Of a stretch of 8,712 bases of DNA, positions 1 through 7,461 are shown piece after piece. The position numbers were made by a program, and so were the translations under genes. Numbering within the stretch: position 1 is the stretch's first letter; every line of letters starts with the position of its first letter. Origin of the DNA: an uncultured Clostridia bacterium (lineage in GTDB: Bacteria; Bacillota; Clostridia; Oscillospirales; Oscillospiraceae); assembly GCA_932222125.1 (NCBI GenBank), contig CAKNZJ010000215.1, positions 1-8,712 of the forward strand. The letters are read 5' to 3'. The notes below the pieces were generated by a model. It had not been told where the DNA came from and ran no database searches. It was given only the letters and a program-made list of their open reading frames with translations.

Positions 1-404
1 AGTCTATCTTTTTCCCTTCACCTCCGCCACAAAACTACATTTTTTCCTCGGCGTTTTTTTACATTTTATCACTGGCGCTGACTTCCGAGGGCAAGGTTTA
101 TGCCCCCTTTGACGGTGAGTGCGAGAATCTGGCCGATACGCTCCATGCCATGGGCCTGCTGTCCGATTCTGGTGTCAGCGTATTGATTCATGTGGGACTG
201 GAGACAGTCGGTCTGGAGGGCAAGCCCTTCAGACCCCACGTCAAAACCGGCGACCGTATCAAGAAGGGCCAGCTTCTGCTGGAATTTGATATGGCGGCAA
301 TCAAGGCGGCGGGCTGTCCTACCATCGTTCCGGTCCTGATTATGAATGAGGACGAGGTTGGTGATGTGGTCATCGAAAATGATACCATCGTCATCGGCGG
401 ATAA
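1..404 (+). CDS. PTS EIIA (glucose/beta-glucoside type) domain, 5'-partial
   Basis: C-terminal EIIA domain of a sugar phosphotransferase permease, which passes phosphate from HPr to the EIIB domain during sugar uptake. The frame is open from the window edge to the TAA at 402-404. From about codon 84 the match to the family is clear: EGKVYAPFDG, then LHAMGL (the first conserved His), LIHVGLETV (the phosphorylated active-site His), GDRIKKGQLLLEFD and AAGCPTIVPV. Both histidines are present. The reading before about position 72 is Phe/Pro/Ser-rich, comes from T-rich DNA and does not resemble the usual GDGVAI-type lead-in. Either the gene is joined there to foreign sequence or the edge is poor sequence. 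The GH1 gene 14 bases downstream suggests a BglP-type EIIBCA permease, but the B and C domains are not in the window, so no symbol is given. An internal ATG lies at 150, but it would remove the first beta strands and the EGKVYAPFDG motif, so I do not take it as the start. Confidence 0.85.
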   Translation, partial: SIFFPSPPPQNYIFSSAFFYILSLALTSEGKVYAPFDGECENLADTLHAMGLLSDSGVSVLIHVGLETVGLEGKPFRPHVKTGDRIKKGQLLLEFDMAAIKAAGCPTIVPVLIMNEDEVGDVVIENDTIVIGG

Positions 405-410
405 AGGAGG
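403..410 (+). promoter_or_regulatory. Shine-Dalgarno site of the GH1 gene
   Basis: AAAGGAGG overlaps the stop codon of the EIIA gene and lies 8 bases before the ATG at 419. It fixes the GH1 start and indicates co-transcription and probably translational coupling with the PTS gene. Confidence 0.85.
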
Positions 411-418
411 TAAAAACT

Positions 419-1860
419 ATGAGATTTCCGAAAAATTTCCTTTGGGGCGGCGCTATTGCGGCGAACCAGGCCGAGGGTGCCTGGGATGTGGATGGCAAGG
501 GTGTTTCTGTCCCGGATGTGCTGACCAACGGCGCTCACACGATCCCCCGGCGCATTGAGCCTGATTTCAGCGGCGAGTATCTGTACCCCATCCATGAGGC
601 CATCGACTTTTACCACCACTATGAGAGGACATCGCCCTCTTCGCGGAAATGGGCTTCAAATGCTTCCGGCTGTCCATCAACTGGACTCGCATCTTCCCCA
701 CTGGCGAGGAAGCGGAACCCAACGAGAAGGGATTGGCATTTTATGACCAGGTGTTTGACTGCTGCAAGAAGCACGGAATCGAGCCGCTGGTGACCATTTC
801 CCACTACGAGCTGCCCTACGCCCTGGTGGAGAAGTACAACAGCTGGACGGACCGCCGCCTGATCGACCTCTACATGAATTTCTGCAAGGTCATTTTCTCC
901 CGGTATCAGGGCAAGGTGAAATACTGGCTGACCTTCAACGAGATCAACTCCGGGACCCTCTATACCGGTGTCATGTCCACCACCAGCAACTTCAAGGGCT
1001 TCCACGGCTCCCTGACGGAATTGAAGGAGTTGGATAAGCCTGCGGAACGGTATCAGGCCCTCCACCACCAGTTCGTGGCCTCTGCCCGCGCAGTGAAATA
1101 TGCCCATGAGCATTATCCCGATTATAAAATAGGCTGCATGATCGGCTTCTTGGGCTACTATCCCCACACCTGCAACCCGAATGATGTGCTGGCGGCACAA
1201 CAGCAGATGCAGATGGTAAACTGGTTCTGCTCTGATGTCCAAGCGCGGGGCTATTACCCCAGCTATTCCCGGCGCTACTTCCAGGAAAACGGCATTGAAA
1301 TCAGCCAGGAGCCCGGTGATGCCGAAGAACTGCGGAATGGTACAGTGGACTTCTACACCTTCAGCTATTACATGACCTTCTGCGTCTCCACCGACCCCAA
1401 TGTGGAGATTACCGCCGGGAACCTGCTGGGCGGGGCTAAGAACCCCTATTTGAAGGTTTCCGATTGGGGCTGGCAGATCGACCCCAAGGGCCTGCGCTGG
1501 TGTTTGAATGAGATCTACGACCGCTACCAAATTCCCTTGATGATCGTGGAAAATGGCCTGGGGGCCTATGACCAGAAGGCCGAGGATGGAAAAATCCATG
1601 ATGATTACCGTATCGAGTATATGCGCCAGCACATCGAGCAGATGGCCGAGGCTATTGCGGACGGCGTGGACCTGATGGGCTACACCCCTTGGGGCTGCAT
1701 TGATCTGGTTTCCCTCTCCACCGGCGAGATGGCGAAGCGGTATGGCATGATCTACGTCAACAAGTTTGACGATGGGACCGGCGACCTGAGCCGGGAGCGG
1801 AAGGATTCCTTCTACTGGTACAAGAAGGTCATCGAAACCAACGGCGAGGATTTGGGATAA
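419..1860 (+). pseudogene. bglA: 6-phospho-beta-glucosidase (GH1), interrupted by one frameshift
   Basis: GH1 enzyme that hydrolyses phosphorylated beta-glucosides (cellobiose-, salicin- or arbutin-6-phosphate) delivered to the cytoplasm by the PTS. The N-terminal part, from ATG 419, carries the family opening FLWGGAIAANQAEGAW and runs to YHHY. The rest continues in another frame as DIALFAEMGFKCFRLSINW. The break is at about 623-630, where the family's Y-x-E-D-I stretch has 8 bases instead of 9, so one base is missing in a GA-rich run. Restored, the protein is 480 residues, the usual length. The acid/base Glu is in TFNEIN (codon 940-942, about E175) and the nucleophile in IVENG (codon 1549-1551, about E378). 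S432, K440 and Y442 in LVSLSTGEMAKRY fit the phosphate-binding residues that separate 6-phospho enzymes from plain beta-glucosidases. The shift may be a sequencing error or a real recent inactivation. As written, the gene cannot make an active enzyme. Confidence 0.9.
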
Positions 1861-1877
1861 CGCCCCAAAAATACCGT

Positions 1878-1916
1878 CCCAGCCGGAATTATATCACTGG
1901 ATATATCCCGGCTGGG
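1878..1916. terminator. Hairpin between convergent genes, candidate bidirectional terminator
   Basis: Perfect 9-bp stem CCCAGCCGG / CCGGCTGGG (1878-1886 with 1908-1916), continued inside by TATATC-ACTG-GATATA (1890-1905). It starts 17 bases after the GH1 stop. On the + strand no T-run follows. On the - strand the hairpin is followed within four bases by TATTTTT, so it fits best as the terminator of the leftward export operon, possibly also stopping GH1 transcripts. Confidence 0.6.
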
Positions 1917-1939
1917 GCCAACTTAGAAAGGACTATCTT

Positions 1940-2002
1940 ATGAAAAAAGTGTTGCTCATAGACGCAAGTCATTCAAAGTATGAGCTGGGCTATTCATTAT
2001 AA
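1940..2002 (+). CDS. 20-codon orphan ORF (possible gene remnant or leader peptide)
   Basis: ATG at 1940, preceded by AAAGGA eight bases upstream, then 20 codons reading MKKVLLIDAS-HSKYELGYSL and a TAA at 2000-2002. MKKVLLIDAS resembles the beginning of flavodoxin-fold or NAD(P)H-oxidoreductase proteins, but the usual glycine/serine loop does not follow. It may be the 5' stub of a third gene of the beta-glucoside operon that was lost by deletion. It may also be a chance ORF. Nothing recognisable continues in any frame before the convergent operon. Confidence 0.3.
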   Translation: MKKVLLIDASHSKYELGYSL

Positions 2003-2025
2003 CCGTGTGTGCATAGAGACACCGC

Positions 2026-2061
2026 AAGGGCGAGGCCGCTTTTGACAGCAACCCCGCCCTT
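2026..2061. repeat. Inverted repeat / hairpin downstream of the LXXG gene
   Basis: AAGGGCG (2026-2032) pairs with CGCCCTT (2055-2061), extended inside by GG/CC after one mismatch, with a loop of about 16 bases. It lies 32 bases beyond the stop of the leftward operon. Neither side has a T-run longer than four, so it could be a weak terminator or an mRNA 3'-end stabiliser. Confidence 0.4.
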
Positions 2062-2093
2062 CATTTTCGTTAGCTGCGCTGCACAGGTGAGCT

Positions 2094-3854
2094 TTACGAA
2101 TTCTGAGCATCTACAGCTTCGGTGCGCCAGATGAATTTTCCCTGACCGTCCATATCGCTGCTGATACCGGAGAAGGAGCTGTATCGCTCCGACACATCCC
2201 GCACAGCTTCCAGCCTGTCGGCCAAACTGCCCAGATCGCCATCGAACGCATCTACCAGCTTTTGGACGCCCTTCTCATTGAACTCCTTTAGGCCGCCGCT
2301 CAATTCCATAGCTCCATCCCGCAGCTGGGTCACGCCGTCGATGAGGGCGGGAGCGCTGCCCTTCATGGTCAAAATGCCGTCATACAACTGGCCCGCGCCG
2401 GCAGTCAAACTGTCCGCGCCGTTTTTCAGAGCATCTACGCCAACATTCAGCTCCCCAGCTCCGTCCTTGGCTTGCGCCACCCCGGCGGTGTAGTTCTGGA
2501 GGCCCTGGTAAAAGCCGTTGTAGTTGTCCAGGGAGGCTTTCAGCGCCGCCACCTGCTGCGCGGCGGGAGATTCCCCGGCGGCGGCAATCACACCGTCCAG
2601 TACCTGACTGTAGTTCTCCACTGTGAGTTCGGGAGCCTGCACGCCAGCCGCAACCAGCTGGCTGTTGGCAGAAGCCAGCAGAGACTGGAATACCTGGGCT
2701 GCGCCGCCGTTCAGCTCATCGTTCTGTCCAGCCAGCTGGTCAAGTCCTCGATTCAGGGCGGCAGATCCGGTCTGGAGCTGGGCAGCGCCCACGCTCAGGT
2801 CCTCTGCTCCCTGCTTGAGCTGGGTAGCCCCCGCGGCCAACTGGTCAATACCCGACACCAACTCCTGGGAGCTGTCCAGCAGCGCACACAGGCCGTCATA
2901 GAGCCGGAAGGAACCGCCGATCAGCTGGTCCATGGCATCCGTGAGTTCATCCAGTTTATCATCCAGTTCGCTCAGGTCATCCAGATTATCGTTATCCTCC
3001 ATCGTGGAGGCCGCATCATTGAATAACTCGTTGACAGCCAAAGTAACAGTGGTCTCCAGCGCAAAGCCCTCTGCGTTAGCAGTGATTTCCACATAATCGG
3101 GCAGATCCAGGGCGTTACGGTCCAGACCCAGGCTTTCCTGGAGGCCGGGGAAGGCCAGCCCCGCCACGATGGTGCGGTCGCCGTCGTTCATGATCTTGCC
3201 ATTCGTGACGGATACGTTGGTGAACACGTCATTGTCCAGTATCAGCCCGGTGAGCATGGCGAAGGGAACGTAGATTTTCTCCTGCCTGCCGTCAATTTCC
3301 ACCAGTTCGTATTGATGATTGGTATAATCGAAGCGAATGGTCACTTTGCCGCTTTTGCCCGCCAGCTCAGCCGGGGCGATGGGCTGACCATCCAGCATAT
3401 AGCTCACCATCACGTCCACGGGCAGTTCCTTGTCAAGATTTCCCTGATAGTAGATATCGTTCCCATTGGCATTCCAGACACAGGAATTGTCCCCGCCCAT
3501 GGTATAGCTCTCGTTCCCTTTTACGTTCTCAATGCCGGTGAGCTGGGTTACGTCGTCGATGGCATCGCTGCCCAGAGCGTTTTGAATCCAATCGCTGACG
3601 ATGATTTTCTGGACGCTGCCGTCGGCGCCGGCCAGGACGTACACGGTCTCGTCCTTCACATTCCGGCCCGCGTTGGGATCGTAAGAGGAACTGGTCTTGG
3701 GCGCGGCGGCTTCCGCGCCGCTGTCAGCAGGGGCGGCGTCCGGGGAACCGTCGCCGGCGGAAACACCCATAGCGTACACCGCACCCCCGATGCCGCCCAA
3801 CGCCAGCAGGGCGCACAGGCTAATGGACAGGATTTTTACAACAGGCTTTTTCAT
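2094..3854 (-). CDS. Secreted LXXG-heptad-repeat protein (YhgE/Pip-like) of an MMPL export operon
   Basis: 586-residue exported protein, probably an extracytoplasmic partner of the MMPL transporter encoded just upstream. Residues 1-29 form a signal peptide: KK, a hydrophobic core at about 8-27, and a likely cut after AVYA. The Cys at 14 is not in a proper lipobox. Residues 30-65 are a low-complexity Ala/Pro/Ser linker. Residues 66-275 form a beta-rich domain of unknown fold. Residues about 290-385 and 450-525 carry Leu-x-x-Gly-type heptads (for example QLAAGATQLKQGAEDLSVGA), as in the N-terminal region of YhgE/Pip proteins, predicted to make long helical or coiled-coil rods. No C-terminal membrane helix is visible. 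The ATG overlaps the stop of the MMPL gene as ATGA, and GGAGG lies 10 bases before the start, so translation is coupled. Family membership is clear from the repeats. A role as adaptor or periplasm-like bridge is inference. Confidence 0.8.
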   Translation of the reverse strand: MKKPVVKILSISLCALLALGGIGGAVYAMGVSAGDGSPDAAPADSGAEAAAPKTSSSYDPNAGRNVKDETVYVLAGADGSVQKIIVSDWIQNALGSDAIDDVTQLTGIENVKGNESYTMGGDNSCVWNANGNDIYYQGNLDKELPVDVMVSYMLDGQPIAPAELAGKSGKVTIRFDYTNHQYELVEIDGRQEKIYVPFAMLTGLILDNDVFTNVSVTNGKIMNDGDRTIVAGLAFPGLQESLGLDRNALDLPDYVEITANAEGFALETTVTLAVNELFNDAASTMEDNDNLDDLSELDDKLDELTDAMDQLIGGSFRLYDGLCALLDSSQELVSGIDQLAAGATQLKQGAEDLSVGAAQLQTGSAALNRGLDQLAGQNDELNGGAAQVFQSLLASANSQLVAAGVQAPELTVENYSQVLDGVIAAAGESPAAQQVAALKASLDNYNGFYQGLQNYTAGVAQAKDGAGELNVGVDALKNGADSLTAGAGQLYDGILTMKGSAPALIDGVTQLRDGAMELSGGLKEFNEKGVQKLVDAFDGDLGSLADRLEAVRDVSERYSSFSGISSDMDGQGKFIWRTEAVDAQNS

Positions 3855-5956
3855 TTCGCATATACCTCCACATTGGAAATTTTAGGGTGCCTGGGCTGCC
3901 CCATGCCCGCCGTGGTGGCGCAGATCAGCTTATCGCACAGCAACAGCAGAGCGGGCAGCACAAAGATAACAGATACCATGCTGATGACCGCGCCTCTGGC
4001 CATGAGCATACACATAGAGCTGATGATGTCGATTTCGGAATAGACGGCTACGCCGAAGGTGGCGGCGAACAGACCCATACCGGACACCAGGATGGACGGG
4101 ATGGAGGTGGACAGGGCGGTGTGCACCGACCGCTTCTTATCCGCGCCGTTAATTCGCTCCGCTTTATAACGGGTTGTCATCAGGATGGCGTAGTCCACTG
4201 TGGCCCCAAGCTGGATGGTGCTGATGCAGATGGGGGCGATGAAGGGCAGGCTCTGGCCCAGGTAGTGGGGCAGGCCCAGGTTGACAAAGATAGCCGCCTC
4301 AATGACCGCAATGAGGATGAAGGGCAGGGTAAAACTTTTTTCCACCAGGGCGATGATGAGGAAGATGGCAATGATGGACACGGCGTTGACCATTTTGAAG
4401 TCGTGGTCGGTGGTCTGGATCATATCCTTCATGCAGGGGGCCTCGCCGATAAGCATACCGCCCTGGTCGTACTTTTTCAGAATATCGTTGAGCCGGTCGA
4501 TCTGGGCGTTTACCGCGTCGCTGGCTACCTTGTACTCGGAGTTGATGAGCAGCAAACGCCAGCTGCCGCTTTTCAACATAGAGGTGACGGACTCGGGGAG
4601 AAATTCCTCCGGTACTCGGGAGCCCACAACAGACTCCATGCCCAGCACGTACTTCACGCCGTCCACTTGCTCCATCTTCCGGGCCATGGCCCGCACGTCT
4701 TTCGCGGATACGTCCGCGTTTACCAGCAGCATGTGGGTGGAGGCCACATTGAACTCGTCCCGCAGCTTGCCTTCGGCAATGACGTACTCCATATCCCCAG
4801 GCAGGCACTGGCCCATGTCGTAGTACACCTCGCTGTTGGCCTGGTTATAGCCGTAAAGAGCGGGCGGAAGGATGAGGACAAAGACTGCAATAAACACAGG
4901 GAATACTTTTACGACACCGGCAGACAGCTTTCCCATATTGGGGATCAGGGAACGGTGGCGGGTCTTTTGCAGCGGCTTGTCGAATACCAGGATCAGCGCC
5001 GGCAGCACAGTGACGCAGCCCAGCACGCCCAGCAGCACGCCCTTTGCCATAACGACGCCCAAATCCCGGCCCATGGTAAAGGACATGAAGCACAATGCGA
5101 TGAACCCGGCCACGGTAGTGATGGAACTGCCCACCACAGAGGTCAGGGTGGCCTGGATAGCGGAGGCCATGGCCTCCTTGTTATCCGCGCACAGCCGACG
5201 CTGCTCGTTGTAGCTGTTCCACAGGAAAATGGAGTAGTCCATAGTGACGGCCAGCTGGAGTACTGCCGACAGCGCCTTAGTGATGTAGGAGATCTCGCCC
5301 AGGAAGTAGTTGGTGCCCATATTCATCAGAATCATCATGCCGATGCTGGCCAGGAACACGAAGGGCACCAGAAAGCTGTCCAGCAGAATCAGCATGGCCG
5401 CGCAGGCCAGAGCCACGGCGATGCCCACGTAAATGGGTTCCTCCACCTCGCACAGATCCTTCAGGTCGGTAACCAGGGCGGACATACCGGATACAAAGCA
5501 CCGCTCCCCGGCAATGGCGCGGATTTCCCGGATGGCATCCATGGTCAGATCGGAGGAGGTAGAGGTGTTAAAGAACACGGCCATCATGGTGGCGTTTTCG
5601 GTGTTAAACGCATCGTAGATGCTGTCCGGCAGCAGTTCCATGGGGACGGACACGTCCATCAGGGAATCATACCACAGCACAGTTTCCACATGATCCACCT
5701 GCTCTACGCGCGCCTTTAAGGCGGCGGCATCCTTGGCAGGCATATCCTCCAGAATGAGGAAGGAGAATGCGCCTTTGTTGAAATCCTCCAGCAGCTCGTT
5801 CTGCCCGATGACGGTGTCCATATCCTCAGGAAGGTAGTTGAGCATATCGTAGTTGACCCTGGTGCCCGCCATGCCCAGCGCCGAGGGAATCATCAGCAGC
5901 AGCGCGAGAACAAGAATGGGTATGCGGTACTTGACCACCGCTTTGGAAAAACGCAT
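3851..5956 (-). CDS. MMPL/RND-family transporter
   Basis: Large membrane exporter of the MMPL branch of the RND superfamily, likely driven by the proton gradient. Relatives export lipids, peptidolipids or drugs. The 701-residue protein has the classic duplicated layout. Each half has one helix, a large outside loop (about residues 32-174 and 371-521), then five helices. The duplication is visible as YDMLNYLPEDMDTVI versus YDMGQCLPGDMEYVI. The proton-relay Asp-Tyr pairs of TM4 and TM10 are in AVTMDYSIFL (D240-Y241) and GATVDYAILM (D588-Y589), both intact. Start choice: I take the ATG at 5954-5956 (MRFSKAVVKYRIP). A TTG twelve bases upstream (5966-5968) is in frame, but the only SD-like GAAAGG abuts it directly. 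The gene sits 24 bases after the HdeD-like gene and overlaps the LXXG gene by four bases. The substrate cannot be told from sequence. Confidence 0.92.
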   Translation of the reverse strand: MRFSKAVVKYRIPILVLALLLMIPSALGMAGTRVNYDMLNYLPEDMDTVIGQNELLEDFNKGAFSFLILEDMPAKDAAALKARVEQVDHVETVLWYDSLMDVSVPMELLPDSIYDAFNTENATMMAVFFNTSTSSDLTMDAIREIRAIAGERCFVSGMSALVTDLKDLCEVEEPIYVGIAVALACAAMLILLDSFLVPFVFLASIGMMILMNMGTNYFLGEISYITKALSAVLQLAVTMDYSIFLWNSYNEQRRLCADNKEAMASAIQATLTSVVGSSITTVAGFIALCFMSFTMGRDLGVVMAKGVLLGVLGCVTVLPALILVFDKPLQKTRHRSLIPNMGKLSAGVVKVFPVFIAVFVLILPPALYGYNQANSEVYYDMGQCLPGDMEYVIAEGKLRDEFNVASTHMLLVNADVSAKDVRAMARKMEQVDGVKYVLGMESVVGSRVPEEFLPESVTSMLKSGSWRLLLINSEYKVASDAVNAQIDRLNDILKKYDQGGMLIGEAPCMKDMIQTTDHDFKMVNAVSIIAIFLIIALVEKSFTLPFILIAVIEAAIFVNLGLPHYLGQSLPFIAPICISTIQLGATVDYAILMTTRYKAERINGADKKRSVHTALSTSIPSILVSGMGLFAATFGVAVYSEIDIISSMCMLMARGAVISMVSVIFVLPALLLLCDKLICATTAGMGQPRHPKISNVEVYAK

Positions 5957-5980
5957 TTCATCATCCAACCTTTCATAACA

Positions 5981-6583
5981 TTAGGGATTTTCCACTTCAA
6001 ATGAGGTGACCTCGATCACATCGGGCCGCTGGTGGTCTACGATTTTCACTGTGCTGACTGCCACACACAGGTTCAAAATACCTTCCGCCAGCAGCGCCGC
6101 CCCCAGTAGCGTGGTCAGCAGCCGGGCACTGTCCCAAGGGCGGAATACCAGGGCCAGCCCTACCACGCCAGTGACCATTGCCAGAACCAGCGTCAGCCAC
6201 CAGGTGGAGATGCCGAATCGTTTGGAATCCACAGCAATCTGTACCTTAAACAGCCCGTCGGCCAGGATGGCGATGCCCAGTGCGACGAAGATGAAGTCCA
6301 GCACCCCCGCAGGCTTTGCCAGCACCAGGATACCCAAAGCGATAAGCAGCAGCCCAAAGCCCAAATCGTACTGGAAGGCCAGCCGGAACAGGTCTTTGGA
6401 GAAGTAGCCCACCAGCTTAATCAGCCCAAACACGATCATGGCCGCACCCAGCGCCCGGCTGACGACCATAGCGGACAGCTCCGGCTTTACGATGAACAGC
6501 ACCCCTGCCCCGCAGAACACCAGGGACATGACGATGTATCCGGCCTTGGCTACCCACATGGGAATGGTACAACGGTTTTTCAT
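5981..6583 (-). CDS. HdeD/DUF308-family membrane protein
   Basis: 200-residue integral membrane protein with about six predicted helices (near residues 15-32, 38-60, 71-90, 93-112, 127-147 and 153-175). They are arranged as repeated short hydrophobic hairpins with the GLALVF-type and GIAILADGLFK motifs of the HdeD/DUF308 family. Family members are small envelope proteins of poorly known function; E. coli HdeD is linked to acid resistance. The start is set by GAGGAGG eight bases before the ATG at 6581-6583. A longer open reading exists upstream but has no ribosome site and passes over the promoter. It is the first gene of the operon, with MMPL 24 bases downstream, so a structural or stress-related accessory role for the exporter is plausible but unproven. 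Confidence 0.82.
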   Translation of the reverse strand: MKNRCTIPMWVAKAGYIVMSLVFCGAGVLFIVKPELSAMVVSRALGAAMIVFGLIKLVGYFSKDLFRLAFQYDLGFGLLLIALGILVLAKPAGVLDFIFVALGIAILADGLFKVQIAVDSKRFGISTWWLTLVLAMVTGVVGLALVFRPWDSARLLTTLLGAALLAEGILNLCVAVSTVKIVDHQRPDVIEVTSFEVENP

Positions 6584-6628
6584 ACTCTGCGCCTCCTCGT
6601 TATCAGTGGTTTCCCTTGTGTGATAGTG

Positions 6629-6637
6629 AGTATAGCA
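6629..6637 (-). promoter_or_regulatory. Extended -10 promoter of the export operon
   Basis: On the - strand this reads TGCTATACT, a near-ideal extended -10 (TGn + TATACT). The -35 position at 17 bp spacing (6652-6657) reads TGGTAA, only three of six matches, as is usual for extended -10 promoters. Transcription would start near 6622, about 39 bases before the HdeD ATG. The spacer contains the small palindrome CAGCGCTG (6644-6651). Confidence 0.6.
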
Positions 6638-6664
6638 GAGGGGCAGCGCTGTTACCATGGGCAG

Positions 6665-6698
6665 AAAAAAGCCCCATGCCTAAAAATCAGGCGCAGGG
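6665..6698 (-). terminator. Rho-independent terminator, - strand (third hairpin)
   Basis: On the - strand CCCTGCGCCT (6698-6689) folds on AGGCATGGGG with two G-U pairs and one mismatch, and is followed by CTTTTTT (T-run at 6665-6670). This is a good intrinsic terminator for transcripts coming from the TetR gene. Its inner part is the imperfect palindrome GCCTAAAAATCAGGC (6678-6692). Confidence 0.6.
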
Positions 6699-6721
6699 AA
6701 AAAACTGTCTGAAATTCAGAC
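6699..6721 (-). terminator. Short palindromic hairpin plus T-run, - strand (second hairpin)
   Basis: The perfect 15-base palindrome GTCTGAAATTCAGAC (7-base arms, 6707-6721) is followed on the - strand by AG and then six T (6699-6704). As RNA it gives a six-base-pair stem with a three-base loop and a U-tract, so it is a tandem terminator. The same palindrome could instead be an operator, because it is closely related to its two neighbours. Confidence 0.5.
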
Positions 6722-6723
6722 AC

Positions 6724-6764
6724 GGGACAGGCCCGTGCCTAAATTTTAGGCATTGGCCTGTCCC
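6724..6764. repeat. 41-bp near-perfect inverted repeat after the TetR gene
   Basis: GGGACAGGCC (6724-6733) pairs with GGCCTGTCCC (6755-6764). After one mismatch and one G-U pair, TGCCTAAATTTTAGGCA (6736-6752) continues the stem. It begins 22 bases after the TetR stop and has no T-run of its own. It is the first of three hairpins in this gap. It may act as mRNA 3'-end protection, as the upstream part of a multi-hairpin terminator, or as a protein-binding palindrome. Confidence 0.6.
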
Positions 6765-6785
6765 ATGTTGGAACTCATATTCGAT

Positions 6786-7328
6786 TCAGCGGCCCAAATT
6801 CTCCATCCAGCTCTTTTGCAGCGCGCACACCCGGCGGAAATAACCGGTAATGTCATCCTTCATGCCGCCGTTGAGCCAGTCGATCACCGAGCCGAAACAG
6901 GCGCATTTGTGCAGGCGAATCAGGTCTTCCAAGTCCTGGGGGTCTATGGATTTCCCCGCGAACTCTGCCTTTAAGTAAGTAGAAACAATGTATTGGCAGG
7001 CGTCCATGAGATACCGCTCAAATACATCCCGGCTCAGGGAGCTGTAAATATGGTAGATGGCCCGTTTGTTTTCCATCACCAGCTCGATCACCGCATCAAA
7101 GCACTCCTCCACCGATGAGATGGTAGGATGGTTTTGAATGAGGGCCTGAACCTGCTCCTTTACAATTTCATCCACAAGGGCGGGCAAATCCTCAAAATGG
7201 TAGTAGAAGGAATTGCGGTTGATGCCGCAGTCCTCCACGATGTCTTTCACAGTGATCTGGCTCAGGGGCCGCTGGTTGAGCTGCTTCAAAAAGGTCTCCT
7301 TAATGGCCCTGCGGGTAAAATTCGCCAT
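6786..7328 (-). CDS. TetR/AcrR-family transcriptional regulator
   Basis: 180-residue intact repressor-type regulator. The N-terminal three-helix DNA-binding domain covers about residues 5-50, with the recognition helix in DCGINRNSFYYHF, the signature of the family. The C-terminal ligand-binding and dimer domain ends with CFGSVIDWLNGGMKDD, which fits the conserved W-x-x-G-M helix of clostridial TetR proteins. The start is the ATG at 7326-7328, six bases after GGAGG. A longer frame upstream would use a TTG and lacks a ribosome site. It lies just upstream of, and on the same strand as, the HdeD-MMPL-LXXG operon, and is divergent from a second broken tetR. A reasonable inference is that it controls the exporter and itself, through the palindromes at 6678-6751 and/or 7462-7497. 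The inducer is unknown. Confidence 0.9.
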   Translation of the reverse strand: MANFTRRAIKETFLKQLNQRPLSQITVKDIVEDCGINRNSFYYHFEDLPALVDEIVKEQVQALIQNHPTISSVEECFDAVIELVMENKRAIYHIYSSLSRDVFERYLMDACQYIVSTYLKAEFAGKSIDPQDLEDLIRLHKCACFGSVIDWLNGGMKDDITGYFRRVCALQKSWMENLGR

Positions 7329-7461
7329 GGTACACCTCCGGCAGATTGGAAAATATGCAATACATAGATAGGAATGAAATCTCACACTAAAAGGCAACTT
7401 GAATGAAAGCGGCGGAAAGTGGATGCCTCTTGATTACAAGTCAAAAAACTGCTTTTTGCAT

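Noticed and set aside
619..1632. 337-residue open frame on the - strand opposite the GH1 gene
   Set aside because: It is an antisense shadow of the GH1 catalytic domain. It shows no motif and no start signal.
2472..3026. 184-residue + strand frame opposite the LXXG gene
   Set aside because: Its repetitive Gln/Leu composition mirrors the heptad repeats on the other strand, and it has no independent support.
3780..3854. Lipoprotein signal in the LXXG protein (Cys at residue 14)
   Set aside because: The residues before the Cys (ISLC) lack the small residue needed at -1, and the hydrophobic core continues beyond it. An ordinary signal peptide ending AVYA fits better.
3887..5719. 610-residue open frame on the + strand opposite the MMPL gene
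   Set aside because: It is Gln/His/Gly-rich with no recognisable domain and no ribosome site, and it is exactly the antisense of a clearly real GC-rich gene. It is a shadow caused by codon bias.
6660..6770. CRISPR-like or MITE-like repeat cluster
   Set aside because: The 15-bp units are palindromic and diverged, there are only three, and there are no uniform spacers or target-site duplications. Terminator or operator readings explain them better.
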